From assembly GCA_050084515.1 (NCBI GenBank), contig CM114274.1:42656001-42720000 (forward strand): DNA of 64,000 bases, read 5' to 3'. This document shows positions 1 to 11,567 of this stretch, piece by piece. A program made the translations under genes and the position numbers. The first letter of the stretch is position 1. Every line of letters starts with the position of its first letter. A model generated the notes under the pieces. The model saw only the letters and a program-made list of their open reading frames with translations. It did not search any database and was not told where the DNA came from. The stretch is from Blasia pusilla. Lineage: Eukaryota; Marchantiophyta; Marchantiopsida; Blasiales.

Positions 1-939
1 TTGTACTTCCAAAGCTCTTGCACTTTATTTTTCTTACCTAGCTTGTATTGAGCATGACACTCTCTACTTAAGTTTTATATTGCACATTATTTCAAAATTA
101 TTCCTATTCACATTCCTATTTGATATATGATCAACTAGGAAAGATTTTTTTGAAAAAGGGATATTGACGGGGAGGGACTAGGTGAAAATTTTCAAATCAT
201 ACCTAGAGACCAATAATAGATATCCTCTGGATTATACATAGAACCCATGGTAATGGTCTAACCTATCAATATTAAATTTTTGAATTTATAATGTTAAGAT
301 TTTTGCATGCATTTAATTTGATGTCCCTCCTTCTTCTTTTTCCTATCATGTTACACCACCACATACCACCCCTATAACACCCTTCAAGGAGTGTTTCTAT
401 CATACTACAATAGCAATTCCTAAATTGAGCCTATGTTTTGTAGAGACTATTGCAACAATGCCCTTACATTCTCTTGGACTTCCCAATGAGGGAGGAAAAC
501 AATGGACTTTGATTGTATAGTTGTTGAATGCTTGTACATTCTTCAAGGCTCTCCATTTGTAAGTTATCCCATCCTCAAGCTCATAGTCAAAACTCTTAAT
601 CCAAACATATGCATGGATTTCCAACTCCCTATTCGCTTCCTTGGGACTCGCTCTTTTGGTAACCTTCAAGTTAGGATGAGTCTCATGGCTACTCCCACTC
701 TTCTTTATTTACCTAATTCCCCATGAGCATCTATCCTATATTTCACGTGTTCGACGGATCTTTGTCTTGCATGTGATTAATCTTGTCCATGTTAGTCCTT
801 CTTATGTTTAGTCTCAAGACTCCTTGCCCATCTTGAGTGGTCTAGAATTCTTGCTCATTCATCCAAGGCTTTGAACTAGATTTGAGACTCACTTGATCCT
901 CTTTTCCTTTATACTCTCCATAAGTAATTATAAAACTTG
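1..939. other. No supported gene; AT-rich transposon-flank DNA
   Basis: Short open frames occur on both strands here but none shows a recognisable domain, and all are below 90 residues. The neighbouring sequence is retrotransposon debris, so this stretch is most likely more of the same, too decayed to classify. Confidence 0.5.
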
Positions 940-2484
940 TTTCAAGGATTGCCATTCCATCAAGGTTGCACACAAGAAAAGTCCATGTCCGTCCTAGGGA
1001 GGGACATGTGGTGTGACCATATCCTCACACCTAATCCCATAGTCACATCGTCACACATATCGCTACACAACATAACTCGTCCATCTACACCACACAATCA
1101 CGATCCCCCGGGTCGATCCACACATGTACAAAAATGGATCCGGCATCCGGTAACCTCAATGCCATAGCGGCAATCTACTACTGTAGTTGCTGTATCTGAG
1201 CAGCCATCCTAGCCTCATGCCCTGTGTCTCCCTCAACGCGTCTAGGTTGGGGAACTCTATCTCCTCCATGGGAAACTCCACCATCCCCTCGGGCGAATCC
1301 AACTCCTCGTCCTCCATGACCAACAGTGGTAGGCCCATCCGGACGAGCAACTTCGCTTTGGTGACCCTCGGTCGGGCGTTTCGGGAATCGAGAAACACCT
1401 GGCGCGTGTGTGACCATACCTCTAACAATAGTCACACTGATAACCTCCTTGTGCAGCACCACATCCTCCTCCATGTTGAGGCACGCGTCCATGATCCTGA
1501 CGAGTGCAATCGTGCTAATGATGGGCTCCACCATATGACCAACTACTCAGCAGTAGCGGCTCAGCAGTAGGCGGCTACTGCTGAGCCGCACATGAAGGCG
1601 TAGGTCTCTATGGCACGGCCTTTTGGTATCCTACCTGAGCTCGTGGTGCCACAGACCTATCTCAAATTCCACATTGTTGCATTGGTGGTGTAGACAATCG
1701 TGACTACTCTCGCCCAGAATCCATGATGGCTACAATCTCCTCTGCCATGTTACGCTAAATATTCTCGGCAGTCCTAAAAACATCTCTCAACGTAGGCGAG
1801 GTATTCCTAAGAAGCAACCCCTCCCGCACACGTGTCAGTAGGGTTTGGTCGAGCATCGTGTACCATGACTGGATAGCCTAAGCCTCTATCACCCCCTCAG
1901 TGACGTTAATCAATCGATGCAAGCGGGTGTAGGCCTCACGCAAACTCTCACCCAGGCGTCTCTGGAAGTCGTGGATGCTTCGCAACTTCTCCATCCGTAC
2001 CCCTGGTAGCTCGCCCTCAACTCAACAAAGAACTCAACCATGGGGTTGAACCTCGGACGAACTCGACTGGAGGATGCAACTGCTCCAATGCAAGTCACCC
2101 CTCCTACAACATTATTGGTGGAGGAACCCTCTCCTGAATCCTCCTCCTCATCTCGAAACGGCTCAATCCATGACACATAGTGTGGATCATAGTAGAGTCT
2201 TGAGGCCTCAATCTCATGGGCAGATCTCTGAGAGAACTCATGGTAATCGTCCATGGGTGCCCCCTATAATGCTCGAACATACCATTCCATATCGTAAACG
2301 GGTTGAACTCTCTATAGTTCCTAGCCCGCTATGAGTCACACCAACTCCTAAACTCCGCAATGAAGTGGTGTAACTCTATAGTGCCTATAGCACCCGAAAA
2401 TCTACGCGGTCCTCTACCCCGGTCGTCCATCTCGTATGCCCAACTGGTAGGACCACTCATTGTGTGCGGTGGATCACTAGCACA
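940..2484 (-). pseudogene. Degenerate gag of a Ty3/gypsy-like element (family A, copy 1), main part
   Basis: Read on the minus strand, this holds broken pieces of a gag-like protein. The segment at about 2,330-2,460 reads EMDDRGRGPRRFSGAIGTIE followed by LHHFIAEFRSWCDS. It aligns with plus-strand copy 2 at 23,521-23,620, which reads MDDIGHRGMRHFLGAVGTID and then LDDFIQEFDMWCD. A second block at 1,910-2,254 starts MDDYHEFSQRSAHEIEASRL and matches MDDYMVFRSLYSVQIDAWRM in copy 2. Nucleotide similarity continues to about 1,025-1,110, matching 24,940-25,040. Many frameshifts and stops make it a pseudogene. Assignment to a retrotransposon gag rests on the zinc knuckles preserved in copy 2; I cannot name the lineage. 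Confidence 0.6.
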
Positions 2485-3519
2485 CTTGTTGCGATCCTCA
2501 TAACCAAACAACACCAAATAAGCGCCAAGCGGAACATCATAACTCAAGTGGACTCACCCATCGATGTTCGCGCTTTGGAGAGGCGTTTGGAAAGGTCTCT
2601 TGGAAAATTCCAAGAGACAAAACGCAGATCAGAGTTGTGCGTTTCATGCATTAGTGGTCACAACCAGGAAACCTAGACCAAACGTGAGCCAAAACTTGAG
2701 ATGAGTTGAGTCTTGGAAGGTTGGTTGCCAAAGAGGTGGGAAAGAGTTTTGGAAAACGACTAGCATTTGGGAAATTTGATTGTGTTTTGGACCATAAAAT
2801 TAGCCCCCCCTCCCAAATGGATTTGAAACAACTAATAGGACGTTAGAAAGCATATCTTGAGACGCTTCCAATGCACTAAAGATCTCAGCAAATGCTTAAG
2901 TACAGACTGAGATATTGGCCAAAAGCAATTGTGAGAGCAATCGGGTTGAGGGCCAATTGGAGAGGCCCAAGTGTCTTTCCCTAAATATAGGGAACCCCGT
3001 AGATTCCCATAAGTACTAGTAAGGGAGGAGTCTCTCCAAGATGTCTTGGGACACGAATCCCCACTTTGAGCACCAAACGACATCTTAGAGGCATGGGATG
3101 GAACGAGAGTTTGGCGTTGGACTCGAAACCCAAACCTAATCCAAGGGAGTGGACTTTGTACACCACACTTGGATTCCGACTCGAGATTCACATTGTGCCA
3201 GTCTTGATTAGGGACTCATTAGATGTCCATTGGACAGTTGGAACCGCCAGGTGCGAAACCCTGTTTGAGGTTCCTGAACCGACCAGAAAGTCTATCCCAA
3301 GTCTTTTGAGACTTGCCCGTGTTGTAAACCGCAAAATTATGAAGGTTGAGCTTGATGAGAGACCGAGACGAGAACTTGGAAAGTTAGCCCGATGATTGAT
3401 CCAAGACTCGACTAACCAGAGTGAATGTTTGGATGTAGATCAGCGTTGAGAGAGTGACCTATTGAACGCATGCTTCCGCAACAACAAGATTAATGTTCAA
3501 GGAGAGTAGGCGCATGACA
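2485..3519 (-). mobile_element. Solo LTR (family LTR-A), 1,035 bp, with 5-bp target duplication
   Basis: On the minus strand it begins TGTCATGCGCCTACTCTCC and ends with GGTTATGAGGATCGCAACA, so it has TG...CA ends. Perfect direct repeats ACACT flank it at 2,480-2,484 and 3,520-3,524. No internal retrotransposon sequence lies next to either end, so it is a solo LTR left by recombination between two LTRs. It interrupts the family A gag. Relatives lie at 12,491-13,488, 35,688-36,713 and 41,033-41,336. Confidence 0.88.
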
Positions 3520-3524
3520 ACACT

Positions 3525-3776
3525 CCTCTACATTCTTCCCCTCGTTTGAAGCCGACATTGAGGGAGATCGAGCTGATCTCTCACGTGGAGACCCTCGAAA
3601 CCTCACACCACTCCGGGTAAACCCTCTAGAGCTACTCTTAGGTCCACCACCTTGCCTCTCAAATTCCCGAAAGGACGTCGTGATGACCCTCATGCCCCTC
3701 TCACACGATCACTCTTAATCTCGCGAGTAATCACTCAATCACTCAATCCAACATGCGGCACTCATTCTACACTCTC
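3525..3776 (-). pseudogene. Upstream part of the family A gag copy 1, beyond the solo LTR
   Basis: Minus-strand frames here (for example MRVITTSFREFERQGGG at about 3,640-3,690) show weak similarity to 23,310-23,380 of copy 2, upstream of its gag block. The ACACT target duplication indicates that this stretch was continuous with the sequence below 2,484 before the LTR inserted. The edge near 3,776 abuts a different gypsy element. Confidence 0.4.
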
Positions 3777-4049
3777 TCATTGGAACTCTTGTAGTAGCAT
3801 AACCCACCTTGCAACTCTGCCGGATAGATCAGCCTTGTTGACCAGATGTTTGATGGCATCATGATCAGTGTGAAAGACCACATCATAGCCGAGGAGGTAA
3901 TGCCTGAACTTCTTACACGCAAAAATGATAGGCAAGCACTCTCTCTCGGTAGTCTTTGTAGTTTCTCTCGTGAACTCAGCGCCTACTAGCATAATAAATT
4001 GGCCTCTCCTCTTTGTCCTCTCCATCGCCACAATATAATTCCTATGCAA
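3777..4049 (-). pseudogene. Ty3/gypsy RNase H fragment
   Basis: This is 90 open codons on the minus strand with a typical plant gypsy RNase H core: TERECLPIIFACKKFRHYLL, then the HTDHDAIKHLV block and DLSGRVARWVMLLQEF. The conserved Glu (TERE) and Asp (HTDHD) of the RNase H fold are present. The domain would degrade the RNA strand during reverse transcription. It is cut off at the low-coordinate end. Confidence 0.88.
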
Positions 4050-4323
4050 AATCCAAAAGCATCACCGGTTACATGGAACTCTCTATCAAACCTTGGTGTC
4101 TTTGCCATCATGGGTGCCTTCACCATCCTTGCCTTGAGCTCCCTAAAGGCTTCCTCTTGGCGATCTTGCCTAGTGGAATGTAGCCTCCTTCTTCAAAGAA
4201 CTTTCGGTCAATGGGAGAGCAATCTTAGCATATCCTCTATAAACCTCCTATAATAACCAACCATGCCAAGGAAGCCTCGAACTTCTTTCACACTAGTGGG
4301 TGCTTTGAGAGCCAAGATGGTGG

Positions 4324-4946
4324 TCACTTTATCCAGTCTCTGACAATCCCCTCGGCCGATACTCTATGCCCCAACAAGTATCCCACTCTCCATCCCAATG
4401 AAGCACTTTCTGGGTTTAACTTCAGATTGGCTTCCTTACATCTTTCAAAGGTAAGCCTCAAATGTTGTAGATGCTCCTCCCTTTTACTGAAAATTGCAAA
4501 ATCATCGATGAAGACCTCTAGAAAATGCCTCAAGAAATCATGAAAAATGTCTCTCATGATCCTCTGAAATGTACCTCGAGCATTACACAATCCAAAGGGC
4601 ATCCTGCGAAATGCATAAGTCCTCCAATCAGTGGTGAATGTAGTGTAGATCTGGTCTCCAACTCTGATGAAGGTCTGGTAGTACCCCGACATACCGTCCA
4701 AGAAAGTGTACACTTTGCATGACCAACTACATGGTCAATGATGATATCAGTGAAGAGCAGCGGGTAGAAGTCCTTCTTGGTAGCCTCATTCAACTTTCTA
4801 TAGTCTTGACAAACTCTGATCTTGGCTATTCCATCAGCTCCCACCTTCTTTGGCACAATCACAATGGGGGATACCCACTCACTATGTTTTATAGGATAGA
4901 TAAATCCTGCTTCCAATAGCTTATCCAACTCCTCCTTCACTTTCAA
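4324..4946 (-). pseudogene. Ty3/gypsy reverse transcriptase (frameshifted)
   Basis: Two overlapping minus-strand frames together give the RT. The first (4,946 to about 4,700) has the fingers segment with WVSPIVIVPKK and VCQDYRKLNEATKKDFYPL. The second (4,713-4,324) has MPFGLCNARGTFQRIM and the catalytic motif FIDDF (about 4,499-4,514), followed by EEHLQHLRLTFERCKEANLK. FIDD is the usual YxDD-like catalytic box of this lineage. A frame change lies near 4,710-4,740, so the enzyme is broken. Confidence 0.9.
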
Positions 4947-5749
4947 GGAGTACTTTGGATTGAGCTCAGATTGCCTTTGCCTAACAGTCTTGCATCCTCC
5001 TTCAAGTCTATCCGATGTTCTCCATACTCAGGTGAGATTCAATCAGGTCGTGATGTGACCAAGAAAACACATCCTTGAACTCTAGCAACAACTCCTTGTA
5101 GGCTTCTTTCTCCACCTCTGGATAGTCCTCGCCTACATAGAACTCCATATCGGCGGAAGACTCATCTTCTCATCTTGAATGGTTTTACAGCAGCGGAGAG
5201 GTCCTCCTCTTGCTCTCTTCCGAAGGTCTCATGATAGCCCTTCATACCTGGATCCTCCATTAGCTTTGGTGCACCCATGCACCTGGTGGTGAGTGGGACA
5301 TCAAGTTCTCCCAGGGCATGCTCATTCTTCTTCTTCTTCCCATAGCTAGTCTCGTTTGATCTTCTTCATTTGATGTAAGAGGCCAAGTCTTGGTGGTGTC
5401 CTCGGCTCTTCATCTTCCTTGACTTGCACATGCTCTTCCTCTGGTTGGTTGAAGTCAAACTCTTTTTTTCTTTGTCTTGAAGGCATTCACCACCATCCAA
5501 CAATGAAGCTTGCTCTTCTTCGTCTACTTCCTCACTCTCGTCGTGTACCCCATGGAGCTTGTTGTTGTCTCGCCTTGGTATCTTTGGAAGCCCCATGGGA
5601 TCCTTACTAAACCAATCCTAAACTCCTTCTTCTTCCAATCCTCCAAAACTCCTGCCTTTGTACAGCCCAAGGCCTCCCCAACAAAACTTGGAATGTAGCA
5701 GAATGGGTAGCCTGATTACTACATAGTTTAGCTTATACTCCAACTCTCC

Positions 5750-6073
5750 CATCCTAGTAACTACTGAGATAACTTACCCACGGGTACCACTTCCTCTTGG
5801 TTAGCCATCCTCAATATCTTTGGGGTAGGCTCGAATACTGAGTGTAACCAGTGTCACAGAGTTTGCTCCATCATGACATTCACACTGAACCTCCATCCAC
5901 TTTGGTACCCTTGTGATCAAACACCCTTCAATCTCAAGTGTCAATCTCGGTGCTCCCCAATCCTCCACTTCAGTGTATCTCACCTCTGAAATGGTAGGTG
6001 GGAGCCTCTTCCTCCTCTTGGTCTTTACTTGCATCCAACACTTGCTTTGGTACCTTGGATTATCCTTCAACAA
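5750..6073 (-). pseudogene. Ty3/gypsy aspartic protease region
   Basis: On the minus strand the sequence near 5,867-5,912 encodes VDGGSV and then, after a one-base frame slip, NVMMEQT. This matches the DGGS-type active site of plant gypsy proteases. Downstream RMANQEEVVPVGKLSQ resembles the flap region of the same family. Stops and the slip show it is inactive. It lies between gag and RT, as expected. Confidence 0.7.
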
Positions 6074-6502
6074 GCGCCCAATGGTGACTTCACTAACCTC
6101 TTCTCAATGTCCAAAGATGATGTTGTAGTGCAACTCCTTCGGCTGCAGGGACAAAGAGGGTCTTACCACCATTGTAGTCTTCTTGGTATTGGCCTCTCCT
6201 TCCTTGGTATGAAGCTCTTCCAAGTGGGCTAGCACTTATTCAAGAACATCAGGCAACTCAAAGGTGGAGCTTCTTCCTCCTCTTCTCCACCTGATCGATC
6301 TCCTCTCTTGCAGGCCCCTTGCCCTTCTCTTCATTGGTTTGCCTCTGGTAGACACTCTCCACACATTCTCCTCTTCACGGTCCTGGATCCATCGACATTT
6401 GAAGTTGTGCCTCGTCCCTTGGTTGTTGCTCTGCTCTTTGCCTTGTTGGACCAGTTGAGGGTGTTTCTTCCTAGGTGGGATTGGGGTATAGCGGGCAAGA
6501 CT

Positions 6503-7768
6503 CTAAGTTGCACAGGCTTTGGGCACTGGAAGCCTTGTGCCCCTCTTCCCTGCAATTTCTACACAAGAAGATGTACTCCCAGGAATCCTCCGGTGTGGGC
6601 TTTCGGGGTGAGATATGTCCGACCTCCCCACACTCCCAACAAGCACCAGGGATTCTTGGTATTGAACCCCTGGTCTAGCCCCGATATCAAGACGTAGAGC
6701 TCCTTGTTGAATAGCATAAAGACACTCTATGTCCCCGAGCTCTAGCTCCGAGAGTTCGACTCCGTCTCTTGGATCATCCTCCATTCAGCTTGACAATCAT
6801 GAGAGAAATGACCCTCCTTCTTGCATCGGGTGCACCAAATATTAGTGCGGGTCATAGGGATCGCCTTGCGGTTCTTCTTGATATCACCATCTGCACCTTC
6901 ACCTCCTCTATGGCTGCCCTTAAGGTCAGATTTCATCCTTCACAACCTTGGTGAGTTGTGATGGATGTGTCTCTCTACTTCTCGATGGCTAGACTTCTTC
7001 TTCTCTGTCCTCCACCGAGTACTCATCACTATCATCGAGTCCTCAAACTTGACCTTCTTCTTGAGCTTCTTCTTCTCGCCAAAGCCGGCTTTGATAGTAG
7101 GGCTGACTTCTCATATCTCTTGGCCACCTCAACAAAGAAGTTTGCTAATGTTTGAGGATCCGCCTTCCTCACTTCAAAATCCAACAACTCGTAGACCAGA
7201 AATAAACCACTCAACCGAAGGTTTGGTGGTACTATGGACAACTTCCTATAAGTCTTTGGACACGCTAGGTGTAGCTCCTTAGTGTGTCACTTGCCTTCAT
7301 CTTGATAGAATTCAGTCGTGACATCACCCTTGAATGCCTGATCTCCCTAAACTCTTGCTCAAATGTCGACTTCAACCTTGGCCAATCAGCTTCTGTCCAT
7401 CCTCCAAGGCATTGTACCAACGCAAGGCTTCTCCATCAATCAGCCCACGAAACAACCTCTTGGTTGTGTCTTCATCCCTTCATCATTAGTGCCAAAGTTG
7501 CTAGGTATTGTTCCATCCAGTCATCCACATCTTGACCACCATCCCCTCGAAATCTGGTTCCCTCATTTAAAATTGATTCGAAATGAGGGAGGCATCTTGA
7601 TTGAGGTAGCTTGAGCAGAACCAATTGAACTAAGCCGGTTGTTATAGCACGTCTTTGAACTTGACTCCCCACAAAAGAGTCTCCTATGGAAGCTCTTTCT
7701 CTCTCTTCTTGGTGATCTGCAGCTGACCTTCCGTGCACTCCTTGCTGAATGTCTTTGATGCCGCTCAC
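6503..7768 (-). pseudogene. Ty3/gypsy gag with CCHC zinc knuckles (broken)
   Basis: The minus strand carries a long, frame-shifted gag. Near 7,480-7,560 it reads GGDGQDVDDWMEQYLATLAL, a capsid-like start. Near 6,793-6,834 is an intact zinc knuckle, CTRCKKEGHFSHDC (CX2CX4HX4C), which in retrotransposons binds the RNA genome. A second knuckle around 6,535-6,570 begins CRNCREEGH and loses its last Cys to a one-base frame change. Several stops interrupt the reading. Confidence 0.8.
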
Positions 7769-7807
7769 TCATAAGTCTCCTTCACTTTTGGTCAAGACTC
7801 CACAGCT

Positions 7808-7824
7808 CCCCGGCAGCGGCGCCA
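7808..7824 (-). promoter_or_regulatory. Retrotransposon primer binding site, tRNA-Asp type
   Basis: The minus strand reads TGGCGCCGCTGCCGGGG directly inside the LTR. From memory of plant tRNA-Asp, whose 3' end is CCCCGGCAACGGCGCCA, this is complementary with one mismatch. It is the priming site for minus-strand DNA synthesis and fixes the inner LTR border three bases away at 7,828. Confidence 0.8.
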
Positions 7825-7827
7825 AAA

Positions 7828-8930
7828 TGTCTCACTGGGTAATACATGGCAAGACACAACCAGGTGAAATCTGTTGCTAGTTCCACGATTCGGTCCCATG
7901 TAAGAGCTTAGGGCCGATCGAAGATCAGATGTGCAAGATATACTCCTTAATTCTCTGTAAACCCCACCTCTTTACCATAAGAGGTGGGGAACTCTCTCCA
8001 CTTCAGTATCACAATCCTATCCTCACCCTACTAACCAAAACTCCTTCCTTTCTCTTGAGTGCTTTGAGTGGAGTGGCCAGTGGAACCCAACAAGCACACT
8101 CTACTTAGAATTCACAGTCAAGGATGACCACGGGCAAAGATAAGGTCCTCCAATGTGCCTTGGACTAGTTGAATGTACCAAGGCATCCTCTAAAGTACAC
8201 CCGACTCCTAACCGATCGGGTAGTGCAATCACCTTCTTCTTCTCCTCGTACCTTGCGATCTGCTTTGTTCTCCCTTCTTGTTCGGTAGTAGGAGACTTAA
8301 CAGTGAGCCCATGGTCTTCTACCTCTGGGGAGCTCAAGCATGACCCTCTCTCTCTCCACTCACTAACTCTTATCACTTACGGACACGGAAGTCCAAGTTG
8401 TCACACCCTGGAAGTGATCATGTGATTGGTGTCAAAGGCCAAGCTTAGGTGGGCGAGCGCCAAGCTTTCCAAGCACACCTTGGTGGAGCACAATCTTGGA
8501 ACCCAAGCTTGCCTCCCCTCTTTGGTAGATCCTCTTGTCCTCCCTGCACTTTTGAATGATTAGTTGAATCATCTCCAAGAATCTCCCTTCATCAAGCCCT
8601 CCCCAACTCATCACTCAATCATGCACATACTCGGATACAAGGCAATGGTGTGAACTCATTTCTGGGGCTACCTCCTGTGTATCACAAAATCATAGAGTAC
8701 ATGAGAGACCTTCTTAGTCTCAGCCCCCTTCAAGCACACTACACACTACCTAGACTGGGAGCACAAAACTGTCTTTGGTTAGCTTGGCTCAAGAGATCAG
8801 TGTCTACTAGCCAACAAAGATGTCTATGCCCCCTTCAAGCAAACCCACAGAGTATTTATAAGTGAAGTTGAGAGCCCTCTTCTTCCTTGAGCTTCTCTGG
8901 TATTCTGGGGTTCCTACCTTCCTAAAAATC
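7828..8930 (-). mobile_element. Ty3/gypsy LTR shared by two element remnants
   Basis: The inner end (+ strand TGTCTCACTG at 7,828) follows the primer binding site. The outer end is set approximately by a purine run on the minus strand at 8,931-8,940 (AGGGGAGGTA), which looks like a polypurine tract. A TATA-like TTATAAATACT lies at 8,851-8,861. Gag-pol of one element lies downstream on the minus strand, and an integrase fragment lies upstream at 9,480-9,960. Both would be expected if one LTR served as 3' LTR of one copy and 5' LTR of the next. The outer border is uncertain by some tens of bases. Confidence 0.65.
8851..8861 (-). promoter_or_regulatory. TATA-like element in the gypsy LTR
   Basis: The minus strand reads TTATAAATACT near the upstream edge of the LTR. 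This fits the U3 promoter of an LTR retrotransposon. Confidence 0.45.
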
Positions 8931-9039
8931 TACCTCCCCTAAGCATCTACTCCAAGGCATCTATTGCCTGAAATTTCGACCTCATCTACTTGAACTGTTC
9001 TCACTAGCATTTCCCAAGCTTGCTTCTTCTCAAGCTGGT

Positions 9040-9480
9040 TCGAGATTCCCTTGGGTGCTCCTCACTGATCTCACTGATCTCTCACCGCTGCTCCTCTCAC
9101 TGATCTCCCTGCTGCTCCTCCCGATAATTACTTCCCTTGCTCCTCCTGATCTCACTGATCTCCTCATGCTCCTCACTGATCTCACCGATCTCCTCAACTG
9201 ATAATTATTTCCCTGCTGCTCCTCACCTGATCTCACTGATCTCCATTTTGCTCCTCACCTGATCTCACCTGATCTCCTCAGCGCTCCTCACTGATCTCAC
9301 CGATCTCACCTGATCTCCTCAACGATAATTATTTCCCTGCTGCTCCTCACGATCTCACCTGATCTCCTCAATCGCTCCTCACCTGATCTCACTGATCTCC
9401 TCATTTGCTCCTCACCGATCTCACCGATCTCACCGATCTCCTCGGTGATAATTACTTCCCCTGCTTTGCTCCTCACCGAT
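9040..9480 (+). repeat. Degenerate minisatellite of CTCACTGATCTC and GATAATTATTTCCC units
   Basis: Short units (CTCCTCACTGATCTCACC and variants) are repeated many times, with the block GATAATTATTTCCCTGCTGC returning at least five times. On the minus strand it follows the integrase tail and reads as repeated SVRS and EEIR peptides, with many stops. It appears to have expanded from sequence just after the integrase, before the polypurine tract. Confidence 0.8.
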
Positions 9481-9960
9481 AAGGCCTAAACAAATCGAAT
9501 GTGTAGCTTTCGAAACTTTTGGGGTCGACTATCATACATCAAACACCATGTCCCCTCCTTCACTTTGGATCATGTTGTATTCGGTTATCAAACCTCATCT
9601 TCCTTTGGTCTTTGAACGGCCTTGGTCTTCTCTAATGTTGCCTTTCTCTCCTCCTCTAGGGCATCAATCATATCCACCTGCTATCTTTGTCACCTTCAGG
9701 TTGGAAGTGCCCTTCTAGAGTATGATCGAGTCTTCAACTCCAACTCTACTACGGGAGAGGGTTACGCCCATACACCAAGAAGTAGGACTTTTCCTGTGGT
9801 GCTCTTCTCGCCGCTGAGTTGTAAGCATGGACAGTGAAGCTAATTTCTGTCCCAACTCTGATATGTAAGCTGCCACTATCTTGGTCCGAATGGCACCAAT
9901 GATCCCATTTAAATTGCAGATTGTTGTTCTAGCTCCTTCTACTCACCTAACTAGAGTCCC
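9480..9960 (-). pseudogene. Ty3/gypsy integrase C-terminal fragment
   Basis: The minus strand encodes YNSAARRAPQEKSYFLVYGR and NPLP, the end of the integrase core in plant gypsy elements. It is followed by a charged linker (KMRFDNRIQHDPK), then RPQKFRKLHIRFV and LSVRSKAGEVI, a GPY/F-like tail. Integrase joins the DNA copy to the genome. Frameshifts and stops are frequent. It belongs to the element upstream of the shared LTR. Confidence 0.7.
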
Positions 9961-10985
9961 AAAAGTATCTAACACACATGGGAGCCACTCATGAAGGGGC
10001 GCACATATAGATTCAGACACCCGGCTCTCCAGGCGGTAGTAACGATGGGTCGTATGGAGCAAGGCAAGGCTGCACGGCGGCTCAGTATTTTTTCGTCACT
10101 AGGAGGTCCGACAACCACGTAGCGGCCCTGAAGCGTCAACGGACCACACAGCATACAACGGCGATAGCAAGTGCACAATAAGCTAGCACGTCTCAGGGAC
10201 AATCGGCTAGGACGTGGTAGGACAGACGTTGGCCCTCGCCAAATTTTTTATTTTTATTTTTTTAAAACTATAATAACCCCCGGGAAAATTGGATCTCCAC
10301 TATCTTTCCTTACTTGACAACCCCCCTTATAACAATTTGAATGCCTTACCACAAATCCCTCCTAAGATTGAGGGTCAACACCACCCAAAAATGGGATCTA
10401 CTCACCCTACCTCCAAATAGCTGAATTCACTTGTCCTATCCACCAAGTAAACTGAAAAAAAAATTCTACCTCTCAAGAAAAAATTTCTACCCAAAAATTT
10501 TGAAATTTCACTCACACCTTGGAACGGTGGCTATGGCAGCCCAAAAAAAAAATCATAACTCTGTGCTCCAATCTCCAAATTATGCACCGTTTCTTTGGCA
10601 GCGTACACCACTTCCCAATCTAAGACCTTGTCAAATTTTTTCTCCATTTGATTTTCCACCAAAAACTGAAGGGGACTGTCGTGCAGCCCAACGTCTCTTT
10701 CTCCTACGCACAATTCGGCAACGCTTGCGCGCTGATTTCTCCCAACAAAAATGTAAAACCTCTAAAAGTACAAACTAACACGCTACATAGTGCTCATAAG
10801 AGGACCGGCATGGGACAACCTGCCTCCATACTCAATCCCTATCAAAAAATGGGCAACGCTTCCGCGTGCCACTCTTATAGACAAAAAATTGGCAAAGGAA
10901 ACATCAAAAGTAAGCGGCTCTTGCTCCGGTGAGCACTCCCATGAACCGCTAAATGGGGAATATGATCCCCAACCTACAAAACCAG
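9961..10985. other. No gene seen; unclassified intergenic DNA
   Basis: Mixed GC-rich (9,970-10,230) and A-rich (10,240-10,560) stretches with only short frames that lack known motifs. I see no repeat of this stretch elsewhere in the window. Confidence 0.5.
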
Positions 10986-11567
10986 CAAGTGACTAGTGAG
11001 CTCCCCCATTAAGCTCTCTCACTTACGCATTCTCTCTTTGTAAAATAGGATCCAATCTCTCTCAACACCATATCTCTCAAATGTGTGCACTCTCACATGT
11101 CTCTCTCAATGTCGAACCAAACCCACTCTCCTAATGAGAGGCTTGGGTTACACTCACGAGGCAAGGGACCATAGCTCCGCCGCTTTGTGCCAAGAGGTTC
11201 AACAAAGAGAGATTGAACTCTCAAGCTCTCTCTCTCTCTTGGACGTATATCCCCTTCCCTCTCCCAAACTCTCTCCTTAGTAACCTATGCTCATAGGTCA
11301 CCTTCTTGGCTCTTGATCTACTATAGCGGGTCAAGGGCCACTTTCCAAAGTAGAAAAGTCAACTATACTCCAAATAGAAACTTACCTGAAATAGTAAAAT
11401 TTCTCTATATGGCTCCAAATAAGCCGAAACAAAGGGGAAACCTTCTCTCTCAAGTTACCCGTGGCCTCAACAGGTCATCCTCAACCTCATGAGGCTGTCC
11501 TTTAGTATCTCCAAAGGCGCTCTATTAGATCTCACCGATCTATCCTAAAAGTTGTGACATATACATC
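10986..11567 (+). repeat. Repeat family R2, copy 1
   Basis: The stretch with CCACTCTCCTAATGAGAGGC, GCTTGGGTTACACTCAC and GTAACCTATGCTCATAGGTC recurs at 17,950-18,602 in the same orientation and at 15,597-16,230 inverted. It ends CTAAAAGTTGTGACA. Its size and TGTCA/TGACA-like edge suggest an LTR or terminal part of an unidentified element. Confidence 0.75.

Larger units (their letters stand above)
3777..7827 (-). mobile_element. Ty3/gypsy retrotransposon internal region, decayed, without integrase
   Basis: On the minus strand, from high to low coordinate, the order is primer binding site, gag with zinc knuckles, protease, reverse transcriptase and RNase H. That is the standard Ty3/gypsy order up to RNase H. 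The integrase and the 3' LTR are missing because the element stops at the junction with family A debris near 3,777. Frameshifts and stops occur in every domain, so it is not autonomous. The LTR is at 7,828 and above. Confidence 0.9.

Noticed and set aside
1178-1570. Overlapping frames of about 120 residues on both strands
   Set aside because: The region is the tail of the decayed gag; composition bias (Gly/Arg-rich on minus, Ser/Asn-rich on plus) produces long frames without coding evidence.
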